This document shows positions 45,641 to 57,772 of a stretch of 64,000 nucleotides of DNA, one piece after another. A program made the position numbers and the translations under genes. Source of the DNA: Eucalyptus grandis (taxonomy: Eukaryota > Streptophyta > Magnoliopsida > Myrtales > Myrtaceae); the NCBI RefSeq assembly GCF_016545825.1, contig NC_052620.1, forward strand, positions 12,772,001-12,836,000, given 5' to 3'. Under the pieces are notes generated by a model. It worked only from the letters and a program-made list of their open reading frames with translations. It was not told where the DNA came from and made no database searches. Each line of letters begins with the position of its first letter. The stretch's first letter is position 1.

Positions 45641-47270
45641 TCTTCCTAGCTACAAGAACATAACCATATTATCAACCAAATAAACTGAAGTACCACAAAT
45701 TAAATACATGAGTCCTACAAATCTTACATTCAAAATAGTCATTCTAGTATGTTCATCTATGTAAATCTCATAATCATATTGCCTTAATCTTTTTCCAAGA
45801 GCTTGTTTGCTGTGGTGCATCACTTTCAACAACCTCTGAGGGCACAACCTGTGGGGGAGCAACTTGTGCAACTTGTGCAATTGGTCATCTTCTCACTTGA
45901 GAAACACATAATAAAATTAAATTTCAACCCATAAAAGACAAACACAATGATGTTCAACAAATTGGATATTTCTTTTCTTGTTTGTTCAACAGTTGACTCA
46001 GTTGTTGTTGTTGTTGTTGTTGTCCCGCCTGTATTAGTCCTTGTCCTTGTACTTGGGCCTACAACAGGGCCTTTTATTGGCCCTTCAATAGGCCTTGCAA
46101 CAAGATTATGTTGTATCAAGACTATGGCCTACTAGCACAAATAATTAAACATTTATTCATTTTCATGATGGAAACAAATGGAGAAATTTTTCAAAATTAA
46201 TAAGAGGTGCATGACAAAGGAAAATGACAAGAAAAAGGCAGTGTATGGTCAACCACCAATCTCTATCAAATATGAAATGAAAATTTGCTAAGGCAAAGAG
46301 GATACTCACCTTACAGCAGGGCTTTCTATCCTCCCTTCAGTAAGCCGATCAATAAGCTCTTTAGTAGGCCTTATTCCTGGCCCTAAATAAGCCTTTGTCG
46401 CAAATTCTTGTTGTTGATGTTTCAACTCACAACCTTTCTTATTATGCTTTTCTTTATGGAAATAGGAGCATTTTATCTTTACCCAAATCCTACTCTTCCT
46501 CTTGTATTTTTCGTCTCCTTTTTGGCTTTCCTATTTGCTTCTTTAATGGCAAAGGTAGAGGACCTTAACAATTTGTTGGCTCCCAAAATTTGCTACTTCT
46601 GATGAGCTACATCATGAATTAGTATGAAGCAAGATATGAGGTTTTTATGTACCAATTATCTAGGTAATCCTTTGCGTTTTGTTGCTTTATCTGAATGGTA
46701 TAAATGGCATGGGCATAAGGAATTTCATCTAGTTGCCAAACTCAACATGGACACTTTCTCTTATCTAGGTTGATAACATACTTATCATAATTTTCAATGA
46801 TCTCATATCCATTATCTCAATTCCAAACTAAATGGCAAAACCTAGTAGCAGCAATGTTCACATCTAATCTATTCACAATCTAAGGACCATATTCTCTAGT
46901 CCACTTTGTAGTCTCATCTCTTTGTCCTAGTCATGACCATAAGTCAAATATCATCAAGCATGCTGATGATTGATTTGCATCTGGCCTCTAAAATTTTCTC
47001 ATTGAAAGCTTCACTGAGGTTGTTGTTAATGATATTACATCTGAATTCTCGGCTGAAGAAGGTCTGACATCAGTGCTTAGCTTCTGTTTGGAATATTTTA
47101 TCAAAACCTTCCTTTGTCATCTCCAAAACCCATGTTTGGCAAATATGAAATTAGCCATGTTGGTACTTTTTACTATCTGCCAAAACTACCTGCAATTTAT
47201 CTCCTTTGAAGTTATTTTCTCAAGTTGTGTATTTGTGCCTCATGCACATTTTATGCTAAGCATATGACAT
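45641..47270 (-). pseudogene. Decayed MULE (Mutator-like) transposase
   Basis: Read on the minus strand. From about 47060 the frames give NEKILEARCKSIISMLDDI, TKWTREYGP, NRLDVNIAATRFCHLVW, NYDKYVINLDKRKCPC and WQLDEIPYAHAIYTI (46756-46694), then KDYLDNWYIKTSYLASY. This is the SWIM zinc finger (CxC...PCxHA) and C-terminal block of Mutator transposases. The third Cys is Tyr (PYAHA), and a TGA sits between the second Cys and Trp. Downstream is a basic CCHC-like stretch (KIKCSYFHKEKHNKKGCELK, about 46400-46470) and a low-complexity Thr/Gly-Pro tail (45826-46119). The DDE core is only hinted at upstream. It is a relic. Confidence 0.7.
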
Positions 47271-47389
47271 CAACTTAGCAAATGCAATAACAAGTCCCTA
47301 CAAAAATTTAAACCAACAATATGAGTTAGAAAAAATATACTTTAAAATGGAATTAATTGACAATGGTATTATCTTATATTGGTCGCTCA

Positions 47390-50382
47390 AGTGGCATCCC
47401 CAAAATTTCATGGCAATTTCTAGAGGCATTACAACCTATGGAAAGGTGATGGAAGTGTCATTGACTTATGTTGTGACCATTAGATCAAAAAATTGTAATA
47501 GACTAAGGCCGAGAACTTTAATGGAAATGTATCTTGTGTTCATGGGTTATCAAAGTTAGTACTATAGGATAATTTGATAAGGAGAATTTTGTTTTTGATT
47601 ATGCACCTCATAGATTTAATTCTTATGGTTTAATGTTAAAAGTTTTATGGCCATATGAAATTGTATTTTGATATTTATATAAGAGGGGATTAAGATGAAC
47701 TATAAAAATAAAAAAATAAACATGGACTTATTTAAGAAAAATTTTGGGCCATTTAAGTTTGGACTTTAGGCCCAAGAGTGTTGGGCCTAAAGTGGGCCAA
47801 AAGGTCCGACCCATGAAGCCCATTGGGTTGTCGACCGCATGGAAGGGGGAGGAGCTGGATGGCCTCCTCCATGTGTCTTCAACAAGGAAGACACTTGTCT
47901 CCTTCTTGGAGACAAGTGTCCCTCCATGCAAAAATGGAAGCATGCAAGGATTTTATTCAACCAAAAGGAAAAGGGGAAGGGGGCGGTCGAAGCTAGGTGC
48001 CGAGAGAGAGAGTGAGAGAGAAAGAGAGAAAGAAAGGAAGAGAGAAAAGGGGAGACTGTGCATGCGAGAGGGAAGGAGGAGGTCCGTTCGCCGACGTTCG
48101 TTCGCCGCCTTGCCCGCCGTTTGTCGCTGTGTTTGTGCTCGGATTTGAGGCAAGTAGAGTCCTAAAACCTACCCTTTTCTTGCTGTGATATGTGTTGTAA
48201 GGGATTATAAACTTTGGTTGTGGTGGAAGTGATGAAATTTCGAAGCTTTGGGGAGAAATTTGTTGGCCTAACATGCTGTTTTCTGGAAAAAAATCAGTCC
48301 GACCCTTCATGAGTTTGTGAGCTGCATGCGACCTTTTAGTTGGAATCTCACTTTGGTCTCTTGATAAAAGTTGTAGAGAACTTCTTAGTGAGTAACATAT
48401 CAAAATTTTAGAAGAAATGAACAAGTATAGACCGGTGAAACTATTTTTCTTTGAAGAAGTTAAATCTGGAAATCGTGATGCTGACCTAGTGTGATTCCGT
48501 GAATTTTATAAAATTCTCGTGGTCTAAATGAAAGTTGAAGATGACATGTTAATGAGTAACATACTAAAATTTTAGAGGAACTGAATGAGTTTAGGTTGGT
48601 GAAATGATTTTATTTAAAATGGTCAGATCTGAGAATTTTTGCCGAGGAATAGAGACGGCTACGGTGATTATAGTTTTTAATCTATCACAAATATGATTTT
48701 GAGTTATGCGTGAAATTTTTACCTCTGGATATTTTATATAACATATAAAAATTTCAGAATTTTTGGAGTTGATTTAGGATTTTTACCGAATTTGTGAATA
48801 AAACTGTGTATGGCAATATTCCGAAATTTTAAGGACTGTGGTGCGTGAATTGTACCGATTTGTGTGATGCTCTTTTGATTTTGTGTTCTTCACAAAATAT
48901 TTTTCTCCAGATCTTGTATATAACATGTTAAAATTTTTTATAATTTAATAAGACTGTTTACTAATTTTTCAAGAATTATGACCAAAGGAGCGCAATATGT
49001 TTTTATTCGAAATTTTGTTATATTTTCAAAAATAAATGAAATTGCTCCATGTGATATAATGTCTTGAGTGGTTGATTATGCTGCATATGTGGTGACATAT
49101 GGCATGTTATATGACATCAAAAGCTGGTTGAGACTCTTGATATTGATGCATCAAATGCCATGTTGAAATTGAGATAATAATGAGACCGTCGGAGGTGTGA
49201 GCTGACGATGCCCCGGGAGTGTTGAGATGCCCGAAGTGTGGGTGCTGGATACCCGGAGTGTCTGTGCCGGATGCCCCGGGAGTGTCGAGATGCCCGGAGG
49301 TGTGTGCCGAAAGCCCTGGAGGTGTGTGCTGGGGGGATTCCTCGTGATGCCAGTTGGGGTACGAGATGCCCGGAGGTGTGTGCAGGATGCCCAGAGGTGT
49401 GTGCCGGAGGCTCCTCACGGTGCCAGGTTGGGTGCGAATGATAAATTGAGGGATGCAAACATTGGTCCCTAGGAAGAAAAATGATGTGATCTAATTGAAA
49501 GATAAAGATCGAGAATTGAATCATGCGCATGGATGTGTGCATATGGCATTGGATGAACCTCATGGGAATGCAAGCATGGAGTGCATGGTGGTATATGCAC
49601 GTTGCATGGTGATATATGCATGGTTGCTTGATGATATAAGTACAAGTGCATGGTGATTTATGCATGTTGTATGGTGATATATGCATGGTTGCTTGATGAT
49701 ATAAGTACAAGTGCATGGTGATTTATGCATGTTGTACAGTGATATATGCATGGGTGTAAGGTGAGTATGCTTGAATGCATGAATGATATGTGTTTTATTC
49801 ATGATACCTTGATTGTTCTGTTTGACGCATTGTGTAGTTTGGCGGATCTTTACTGCTGAGTGGTTGTACTCACCCTGTTTTAGGACTAACATTTTAGAAT
49901 AGATAAGATACCTTTGCTGCCACTGTCACCGGTAGATGGATTAAGTGGTTGGATATGATCGCGAGGAGGAGGATAGCAAAGGAAGGAACTTTTGGACGCT
50001 GACACTGATCGATGGACTTTAAGTATACGACTGTTGGAGGAGATGTCGGTCATCTTTTGAAGTATAGCTAAGTATAGAAGACTACGGCATTTTGATGTAT
50101 CGATGAATGATGTCCATTTGGTTTAAGTAAATAAAAGTGTTCGGCTTTTACCTAAAAATGTTTAGTAGGTGTGCATTGTTTTCTGAATATAAGGAAGGGA
50201 GTTGATGGATGTGCTTCCGCCATATAAATTGCGTAGGAACCGATCTAAAAGATGTAAACCCCCAGGTTGTATGGACCCACTACAATTGAAATGGTATCAG
50301 AGTGACATGTGATTAGGGAAAGTGAAAGGTAAAAGAACTGTGGCGACTCTAACGGATCGGGGGCCGTTCGAGGGGTGCCACA
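47390..50382 (+). mobile_element. Solo LTR of family X (X3)
   Basis: Perfect 5-bp duplication GCTCA (47385-47389, 50383-50387). Starts AGTGGCATCC (first base altered from the expected T) and ends GGGGTGCCACA. Length is 2993 bp, and it is the reverse complement of X1 and X2. It has a GA-rich leader (about 48000-48055), two 182-bp units (about 48300-48640), a CCCGGAGTGT-type repeat block (49200-49430) and two to three 65-bp units (49600-49750). No internal region is present. Confidence 0.9.
50292..50303 (+). promoter_or_regulatory. Primer-binding-site-like motif inside the X3 LTR
   Basis: TGGTATCAGAGT, 80 bp before the LTR's terminal CA. It is preceded by CTACAATTGAAA, similar in length to the 12-base spacer between LTR and primer-binding site in gypsy A. 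Confidence 0.5.
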
Positions 50383-50387
50383 GCTCA

Positions 50388-51026
50388 TGAATGCCCATCC
50401 TTCCCCATTAGTTATCTAAAGGTCAGCCATTAAATATGCTGTAGATCAAGATGTTCTAAACAATTTCAAAAGGAAGTTTTTCTAAATTTGAATCACAAAA
50501 AACACTATAAAATTGGCAAGTAGTGAAGGTCCAGTAGTTTCGAAAATCAAAGGTGGCATATCTAATTGGAGAGAGGTGGCGCCCTACTTGGTCAAAAAGC
50601 ATTAATTGTTGGACATTTTTATCCTCCAAGTTTTCAACCAGGTCTTAGGTTAGCTTGGACACTTCATCTTGCTCATTGAATGGCCAAAGTCCAAGAGATA
50701 TTAATGTGATCTTATCTTGAGTTCAAAGTTTGGACTTGACTTGGCTTCTCTCCCTTTTCTTCTTGGGTGTATGGCCCTTTCCATGTGGGCTCCAATGTCC
50801 ACATTTCACACTTAGGTATTTAGGGTATGATTAGGCCTAGGTTATAGGGACACCTTTTTCCACACATCATTTAACACGTTCACATTTGTTCACACTTGCT
50901 TTTCTAAGAAAGTTTGACTAGTCCAAGTTTCGTATTTGTCTTCCAAGGCTAAGGCCTAATGTATCATATGTCATTCTCAGTCGATGCTTCTTAATTAACT
51001 ACAAGACGAGGGCATTAAATGCAACC
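50388..51026. other. Unassigned sequence
   Basis: AT-rich DNA between X3 and gypsy C. No gene or repeat termini were recognised. Confidence 0.3.
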
Positions 51027-51223
51027 TGTAATATCTCAATTTTGAAGGCCTTCTCATCAGGCAAGAATTAATCGAGTTTAACCACGATCGACTACCTTAT
51101 TTAGCTCAAAATTCATGCCTAAACCATGATTGGATGAAGTCGGACGCAACCGGGCATAACTAGCAAAACCGAGTTCGGACTCCTCATTTAACATGTAAAG
51201 GGCTCAAAGTTGAGGATGTTACA
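51027..51223. repeat. Short LTR-like segment
   Basis: Begins TGTAATATCTC and ends GATGTTACA, a TG...CA pair like those of the gypsy LTRs here, and is followed at once by gypsy C gag sequence. The flanking 5-mers (CAACC and GTTGA) do not match, so it could be a truncated solo LTR or an accidental pairing. Confidence 0.35.
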
Positions 51224-51679
51224 GTTGACAATGGAAATAATGAATGTCGTCAATATGGTCGGTCATATGGGTATGGACCATGCCAATCAGTAAAGACTTA
51301 TTACGGTGATGGACAACCTGGACACTTAATTAGGGAATGTCCTCAAAAGATGACACAATAGCCACAACCACAGCAAGCAGTGGATAGATTTGTGCAACCA
51401 GCAAATAACCAGATATTGCCAACTTAGGGAAAGGTCTATGCAAATACCCAAGATGAGGCTGAAGGTTCTTAAACCGTTATTATAGGTATCCTCTCTTTAT
51501 CCAACCAACATGCTTACGTTTTGTTTGATATGGGGGCGACTCATTCCTTCGTATCTACCTAGTTTGTGCGCTTGAGTAAGATGGAATCTAGATTGCTAGA
51601 AGTACCCCTTAGTGTCTTCACCCCATTAAAGGACATAGTTTTAAGTGCCTTGGTGTGTAAGGATAGTAGAATTGTTATG
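51224..51679 (+). pseudogene. Gypsy C gag end and protease, first part
   Basis: The plus-strand frame from 51224 gives CRQYGRSYGYGPCQ and YYGDGQPGHLIRECPQKM, two degenerate zinc knuckles (Cys to Tyr in each), then HAYVLFDMGATHSFVS (about 51508-51556), the gypsy aspartic-protease site where the usual DSGA is DMGA. It continues as LSKMESRLLEVPLSVFTP and stops at KDSRIVMDS, where TIR element E is inserted. Stops at 51359 and 51426 break the frame. The second half is at 63676-64000. Confidence 0.8.
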
Positions 51680-51998
51680 GACTCGTTTTGTTCGGCTTTC
51701 CTAAGGGGCTTTTAGCCCCCAAACCCCCTTAAGAAGAATATTTTGTGTTTGGTTCACATTTTTGAGTCTCCATTTGCCAAATGCTAACATTTGGAATGCT
51801 AGTATGAGGGGCTTTTCCTCTTTTGCCCTTAAAAAGCACTGTTCATCGTCTTCTTCCTTGGACTCTGGCGGGCGGCGCTCAGCCGTGAGCGGCCACATCT
51901 GGCCGCCGGGAAGCCTCGCCTAAGGTCGCGCAACCTCAGGTAAGGTGGCCTGAGGTCAAGTGACCTCGGGCGTTGCCTAGGTCGCGCCTAAGGTCAAG

Positions 51999-54900
51999 TG
52001 TCACGCCCCGATCCTCCAAGCGCGCGAACATCCCACTTTGGTCGATACAAATGCGACTTCCCAGGACACATCGCCGACCCATTCATTTTTATTATGCATG
52101 CGGAAGCGAAACAAATCCCCTGACAACATTTAACTTGGGATAGAAAAGCAGGCAATCAATCACAACCAAACAAGCTTTCTTATAAACACATAGGTTTATA
52201 TACAACACCGGATTGTTTACAAAATAGATAGGCTCAACAACTAGGGAACTGTCCTATGACCAACTTGTCAGACACGTTCACCGATTCTTCAGCCTCCACC
52301 TTCCGAACTCCAGGACTTCCGGTGCTCCACGACCGTCATCTAGGGACCTGAATATTATCCCACAACCGGGATGAGACTACGTCTCGGCGAGTCCTACCAT
52401 CTAAAACTCAATTAGGAAGAAAATACGCCTCGGGCGCTCTAGCCACACAAATAGGATAAATGGCTTACCTCGCCTCGGTCCCTTTCCCCGCACGTCGGTA
52501 CAATTCATATTCAAACAATGCTCGCACAAGCTGAAACTACCGACATACCCATCGGTCTATCAATTCAGTCAATCCAATTGATATCATACGATCCACATAT
52601 CTATCAATTCATACCATTTATTAAACCATACCATCTATTCATCCATCAATACATTCACGGCTCACATAAGCTGAAATGGATGCAATGCTCTCACAAGCTG
52701 ATATAGATTGTAGCTCGCACAAGCTGATATATACATAGATGGTAGCTCACACAAGCTAATAGATAGATCGTGCTCGCACAAGCTGATAAAACGATCTTAG
52801 CTCACCAGAAGCTGCCGCAATATTCAATATAGTATACTATAGCTCATCAGAAGCTGCCGCAATATTCAATATAGTAGACTATAGCTCACTAGAAGCTGCC
52901 GCAATATTCAATATAGTATACTATAGCTCACCAGAAGCTGCCGCAATATATATAAGTGTATATCATAATTTCTCGCCCAAGCTGATACATATATATATAA
53001 ACCAATGCTCGCCAAAGCTTATTATTCAATAATAAACCAACTCATATCTCAATTCAATCAATCAATCAATCCAATCGATTCAAACTGGTCATACAAACCA
53101 ATTACGGTGCTAAAAGCCAACACCGGGTATTTTCAAGTTAAATACCAAAACTTCATCAATTTCACACAATTCCACACTTTTGGAATTATTAACCATAATC
53201 ATCAATCACTCAATTTCTCAATTTAAACACACAATTAACACAAACCGATCGCATTCTTTGCGATCGCGCGAAATTCTAACAACCGGCCATCCCTAAGCAT
53301 AATTTTCGAAATTATTAAATAATTAAATTTAATTCCGAAAATTAAATAATTAAATATTATTTTATAATAATATAATATAATAAAATAATATTTATAAATT
53401 CGAAATAATTAATTAATTAAAAATAATTAATTAGGGCTTAAACAAGATTACACTAATTTAATCATACCATTAGCCCTAATTAAACACCCATTAAACTAAT
53501 CATACAACTAATCTAATTTACATTAAAATAATCTAATTTAATCACATAAACCTAATTAGACTAATCTAAACACCCCTTAAGCGTCATTAACTCACTAAGC
53601 AAGAATTAGAGGATAAACTCACCCGATTAACGAGCCGAACGGCTCAAAACGACGGGGACGATGCGAGGATCGATAGTCTCCAAGGCGGGCCTAGCTTCCG
53701 GGGTCGGGAAGCCGACCAAAACGGGCCAAATAGCCGCTGCCATACCCATTTTCCAACTCTCTGTTCGCTACTTGTTGAGGCCGGGAAAGGGCGGATTCGG
53801 GGCTGGTTGGGGTAGGGAATGGGTGGAGGAGCTGAACCGGACCTAGGCGGGGCTTCACGGTGGCCGGAGGTGAGCTGGATGGCTCCGGTTGAGCTTCCCC
53901 GGATCTGGAACGGATCGACAAAGACTCGCGGAACAGCGGGGACGAGCGAGCGCGCCACGACTGGACTTGGCTTCGTCTTCTTGCGACGGTGAAGGGGAGG
54001 CCGGACGGGAGGCTCCGGTGAGCGGGCGACGGAGGCTCGGGCTCGGGAAATGGAGCTTCGCTAGCTTCAATGAAGACGGACGAAGCAGCTCGGACGCGCG
54101 GACAGCGCGCGAGCTAGACGGCGGGCGCGGGAGCTCGCGGGTGGACGAACGACGCGTGAGCGGTGCGCGACGGCGGTCCGACTGGACTGCTTGCTGCTCC
54201 GGCGTCCTCAGATCTGCTTGGTCTTCGAGCAGAAACCAAAGATGGAGGAGAAAGGTAGCGACGGGAGAAGGAGAAGGAAACGGAGGCGTGCGGAGTAGCG
54301 GCGAGCGGTTGACGCGCGTCTCCTGGCGGCGAACGGGGACGGGCGGAGCCGTGCTGACGAGGGGTGCTGGTCTTCGCTTCTTCGGTTTGTTGGGGTCTTC
54401 GTGCAACAAGAAGACCGAGAGGAGAGAAGCGACGGACGGGAGAGGGAGAGGGAAGAAGAAAATCGGTTCTCTCTCTCTCTCTCTCTCTTCTTTTTCTCGT
54501 TCTCTTTCTCTTTCTCTCTCTCTTTGGCCCCACCATGACCTCATGGATGATGTCACCTTCCACTATCTCCCACAACCTCATTCCAATGGGTTCAATTTCA
54601 TTTTCCGCCGGGGTCCAATTCTTGTACACTTAATTTAATCAATTCTCAATCAATTCCATTCAATTGAAGCTCAATTAAATTAACCCATGTGTCCTCGGCC
54701 TTCTCATGACATTTCCCCATCAAATGATCCAACTTGCATCCCAAAATTCGATTAAAAATGGCCCTCGACAATCCCGAACATAAACGGCCTTACTTTGCTT
54801 TTTCCGCCAAAAATCTCGGTTTGTAGAAAAATCTTCTAGAGATGAGTCGACATTCCTAAAATGAATTGTGACTTGTGAGCTTCCAATTTCGTAATCGGGT

Positions 54901-55419
54901 TCAATTTCACGGTTAAATTCAATCGGCGCGACTTTAGCGCGTCCTAATCTACCGGGTAGCTTTTAGGAATTTTACGTGCAATTGACCTGTGGTTGATTAT
55001 TCTCAAGCCACAAAGTGCATCTTCGACACATTGGCGACTCTCGATTGTCGTAGAAATCTCCAGGTTTCGAATACGGACACGGGGTACCCAAAACGATAGA
55101 GAATCGGTCTAGTGCCGATCGACGAGATATTGCGATAAGGTGGAATCACCCACACTCTAATCACATATCTCGGTCGAATCGACCTATTCGATCTCTAATT
55201 CGATTCGTGCAGTGTCGTAATGATCTTTGCAGATTAATACGGTCGAGTAGCCGATTCATGGTCGAATTCTCAAGTCTATTGCGTTTAGATTCCTTAACGG
55301 CTTCACCGATAGACTAGTTATCTCGTGAGTGGCCAACTCGGAGAAGAGAGCTATAGACGCGAAGATGAAATGCCCGACTTATTTAATTGAAACTAGAATT
55401 GGAAAATCGAGATGTCACA
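51999..55419 (-). repeat. Gypsy D 3' LTR
   Basis: Plus-strand sequence TGTCACGCC...GATGTCACA, 3421 bp. It includes four 42-bp units (52798-52966), an AT-rich block (53330-53430), and a GC-rich part (53640-54440) followed by a CT-rich leader (54465-54525). Long open frames in the GC-rich part are composition artefacts. Confidence 0.92.
52798..52966. repeat. 42-bp tandem repeat in the D 3' LTR, four units
   Basis: GCTCACCAGAAGC or variants at 52800, 52842, 52884 and 52926, exactly 42 bp apart, each followed by TGCCGCAATATTCAATATAG. The 5' LTR has three units (60648, 60690, 60732). Confidence 0.95.
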
Positions 55420-55433
55420 ACTCTTCCCCTCTT
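55420..55433 (-). promoter_or_regulatory. Gypsy D polypurine tract
   Basis: On the minus strand AAGAGGGGAAGAGT abuts the 3' LTR. It is nearly the same as the tract of gypsy A. Confidence 0.9.
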
Positions 55434-55639
55434 ATAAAAATTTCGTCCTCGAAATTTAAACCATTAAAATTCTTCTTCAAAATGGTGGGGTATTGTCGTC
55501 TCATCAATTCTGCTCCTTCATTCTGCTTCACATTGATATCCAAGATCCTCGGTGCTGCGGAAACATTTCCAAATTGGCCAAACCAATTCTTGATTCCCAA
55601 AGAGGCTAAGCACTTGTCCAAATTTACAAAAATAAAAGC

Positions 55640-55766
55640 TGCAAAAATTTTGGTTCTTTTTTTTTTCTTTATTTTTCCACAAAGCGGCTAACTGCCGCGT
55701 CGGGGATTCGAACTCCCGACTTCGGACCGACGGCTTCATCCCGGATACCGCTCGGCTAGAGGCGCC
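55640..55766 (-). mobile_element. tRNA-derived SINE-like insertion
   Basis: The minus strand holds a Pol III A box TAGCCGAGCGGT (55758-55747) and a B box GAGTTCGAATCC (55715-55704) about 31 bases apart, in a tRNA-like head with a T-arm stem GTCGGG...CCCGAC. It is followed by an A-rich tail (AAAAATAAAGAAAAAAAAAA, 55678-55659). The 5' and 3' ends of the head do not pair as an acceptor stem, so a functional tRNA is unlikely. No clear target duplication was found. It lies in gypsy D between integrase and the polypurine tract. Confidence 0.55.
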
Positions 55767-57364
55767 GACGGTGTCCCAAACCGCTTTCTTTATCAATTTA
55801 AAGCTAAAATTCTCCTATGATCTCAAACTCGAAATATTCCGCCATTTAAGCAGTTCCGACTCTCCTTTCTTAACAATTCGAGATGTCCCTTTCCTAGGCG
55901 ACATTCAAGAATGAACAAGATTCTCAACCTGAAAATTCCAAGGATTACGATGCTTAACTAAATTTCCCGAGGCTAAACTCGGTGATTACCGATCCTCAAA
56001 TCTGTCACTTGATATTTGCAAGCGAATCACCGATTGCTGAACCAACTCGAGCTATAACCTTTCATTCTCTAATCTCAACTCAACTCAACCAACTACACTC
56101 GCTCCGCACTGACTAAATATGAACTATCTGACTGATTTACTGAAACTGGGAACCTCTGGTCAAGATCTGATATAACTCTAACACTAACACTTTATGCAAA
56201 CGAATTATCTGATGCACAAACACCTCTGCATGCCTAATCCAATCAAGATCCTTCCGCATAGTCACAAGGTGGGCTGATTTCATCAGTCTGTCAATTACTA
56301 CCCGAAATGAAATTATTTACACACTGACTCATCAATAGATCTGAAATGCCATCTCAGACTGGCCATTGGTCTGAAGATGATAAACATTACTATACTGTAA
56401 CTTTGTTCTCAAAGCACTCTGCAAACTTTTCTAGAAGGTAGCCACAAACCTCGGGTCTCGATCTAAAATAATCATCACCGGCACTCCAAATAGACGAACT
56501 CTCTGACGTACGTACAACTCAACGTACTTGTCCAAAACAAGGTCATTTTCTATTGCAATGAAGTGAACCGACTTCATCTATTTATTCACCAATATTCCAA
56601 TCGAAATCATTACTCATTTGATTCTTTGATAAGCCTGTCACAAGATCCATTGTGACACGATCCCATTTCCGCATTAGGGACTTTGAGAGGTTACAAGAAT
56701 CCTCTTAGATTACAATGCTGAGTCATCACCTGCTAACACGTCAAACGTTTGGCGACGTGCTTGGCAATGTCCGTATTCATATCAGACCATCAATAATGTC
56801 CACGCAAATTCTGATATATCCTCATACTAACAGGATGAATACTGTAACTGTTACGATGAGCTTTCGACCAACTCCTCTTTAATCTTGGTATCGTCAAGTA
56901 CACGCAATCGTCCTCAAAACCTGAAATGTTCCGCCTTTAAAAATCTGAAAATCAACCTTTCTCTCATCTTTTGCATTTCTAAGTTTGACATTACGAAACT
57001 CGTATCTAACTGAATATTCCGATTCAATCTGAGGGTGGCCATAAAATTCGAGGATGGCCATAAGATTTAAAACTTTCTCAAGTGGCCTACCTCGAGATTT
57101 GAAAACTAAATCTCCACTTTCTCATGTAAGGTCCATTCTTTAACTTCAAGGTATGATACCACCATCATAGTCCTTCAAAAGATCTAGTTCACAACGGTAT
57201 CTCATATTCAATTCCTTCTGAAAGAATAAATACTTTGAGACTTTAACGGTCAGCGAAGATCTGGAGTCTTTCTTCGCACCAACAATATCTCTAAATCTTC
57301 AGAGCGAAAATTATTGTTGCAAGATCTAAGTTATTCATCTGTAATTCCGTTCGCGAGGTCTCAA
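55767..57364 (-). pseudogene. Gypsy D RNase H tail and integrase, heavily decayed
   Basis: Minus-strand frames between 57360 and 55900 contain only short recognisable pieces: YLFFQKELNMRYR (RNase H end, about 57230), MDLVTGLSKNQ (integrase core entry, about 56655), VFIRPMA-like and WHFRSIDESV fragments near 56350. A chromovirus integrase of about 400 residues is expected here. Dozens of stops and small indels prevent continuous reading, so boundaries are approximate. Confidence 0.6.
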
Positions 57365-57772
57365 CTAATAGGACGAGTATGCAACAACCTTGCCATGCTG
57401 CATCAGCACGCAACCCAATCCTCTAAATGACGCATCACTAGAGATCTCGTATCCTCCAGGACCAGACAGTATGGTCAGCACAAGTGCGGTAGTCAGCTTC
57501 TGCTTAAGCTCTTGGAAACTATGCTCGCACTTGTCTATCCACACGAACTTCTTTTCTTTCTTTAGTAGTCGAGTCAACGGCGATGCTAAAGCTGAAAACC
57601 TTTCCACAAACCTTCTGTAATACTCTGCTAAACCTAGAAAACTTCTGATCTCTTTCACTGTAGTCAATCTCGGCCAACTAATAACTGCTTCAATCTTGGC
57701 GAGGCCCACGAAGATTTCTTCACCTGAAATCACGTGACCTAGAAACGCAACACGTGTCATCCAAACTCGCAT
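57365..57772 (-). pseudogene. Gypsy D reverse transcriptase thumb and RNase H start
   Basis: A 135-codon frame: VAFLGHVISGEEIFVGLAKI, WPRLTTVKEIRSFLGLAEYY, RRFVERFSALASPLTRLLKK, then WIDKCEHSFQELKQKLTTA, LVLTILSGPGGYEISSDASF and RGLGCVLMQHGKVVAYSSY. This spans the RT connection and the beginning of RNase H (RT_RNaseH domain, with its DAS Asp). It parallels frame 28408-28800 of gypsy A. Confidence 0.88.

Noticed and set aside
51027..51223. Complete solo LTR
   Set aside because: TG...CA ends are present, but the flanking five bases do not match, so only a low-confidence repeat was recorded.
53855..54638. Open frames of 171-249 codons on both strands
   Set aside because: They lie in the GC-rich part and CT-rich leader of the D LTR. 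The homologous part of the other LTR (61605-62452) has different frames and lengths.
55687..55766. Functional tRNA gene
   Set aside because: A and B boxes are present, but the acceptor ends do not pair and an A-rich tail follows, so a SINE-like head is the better reading.
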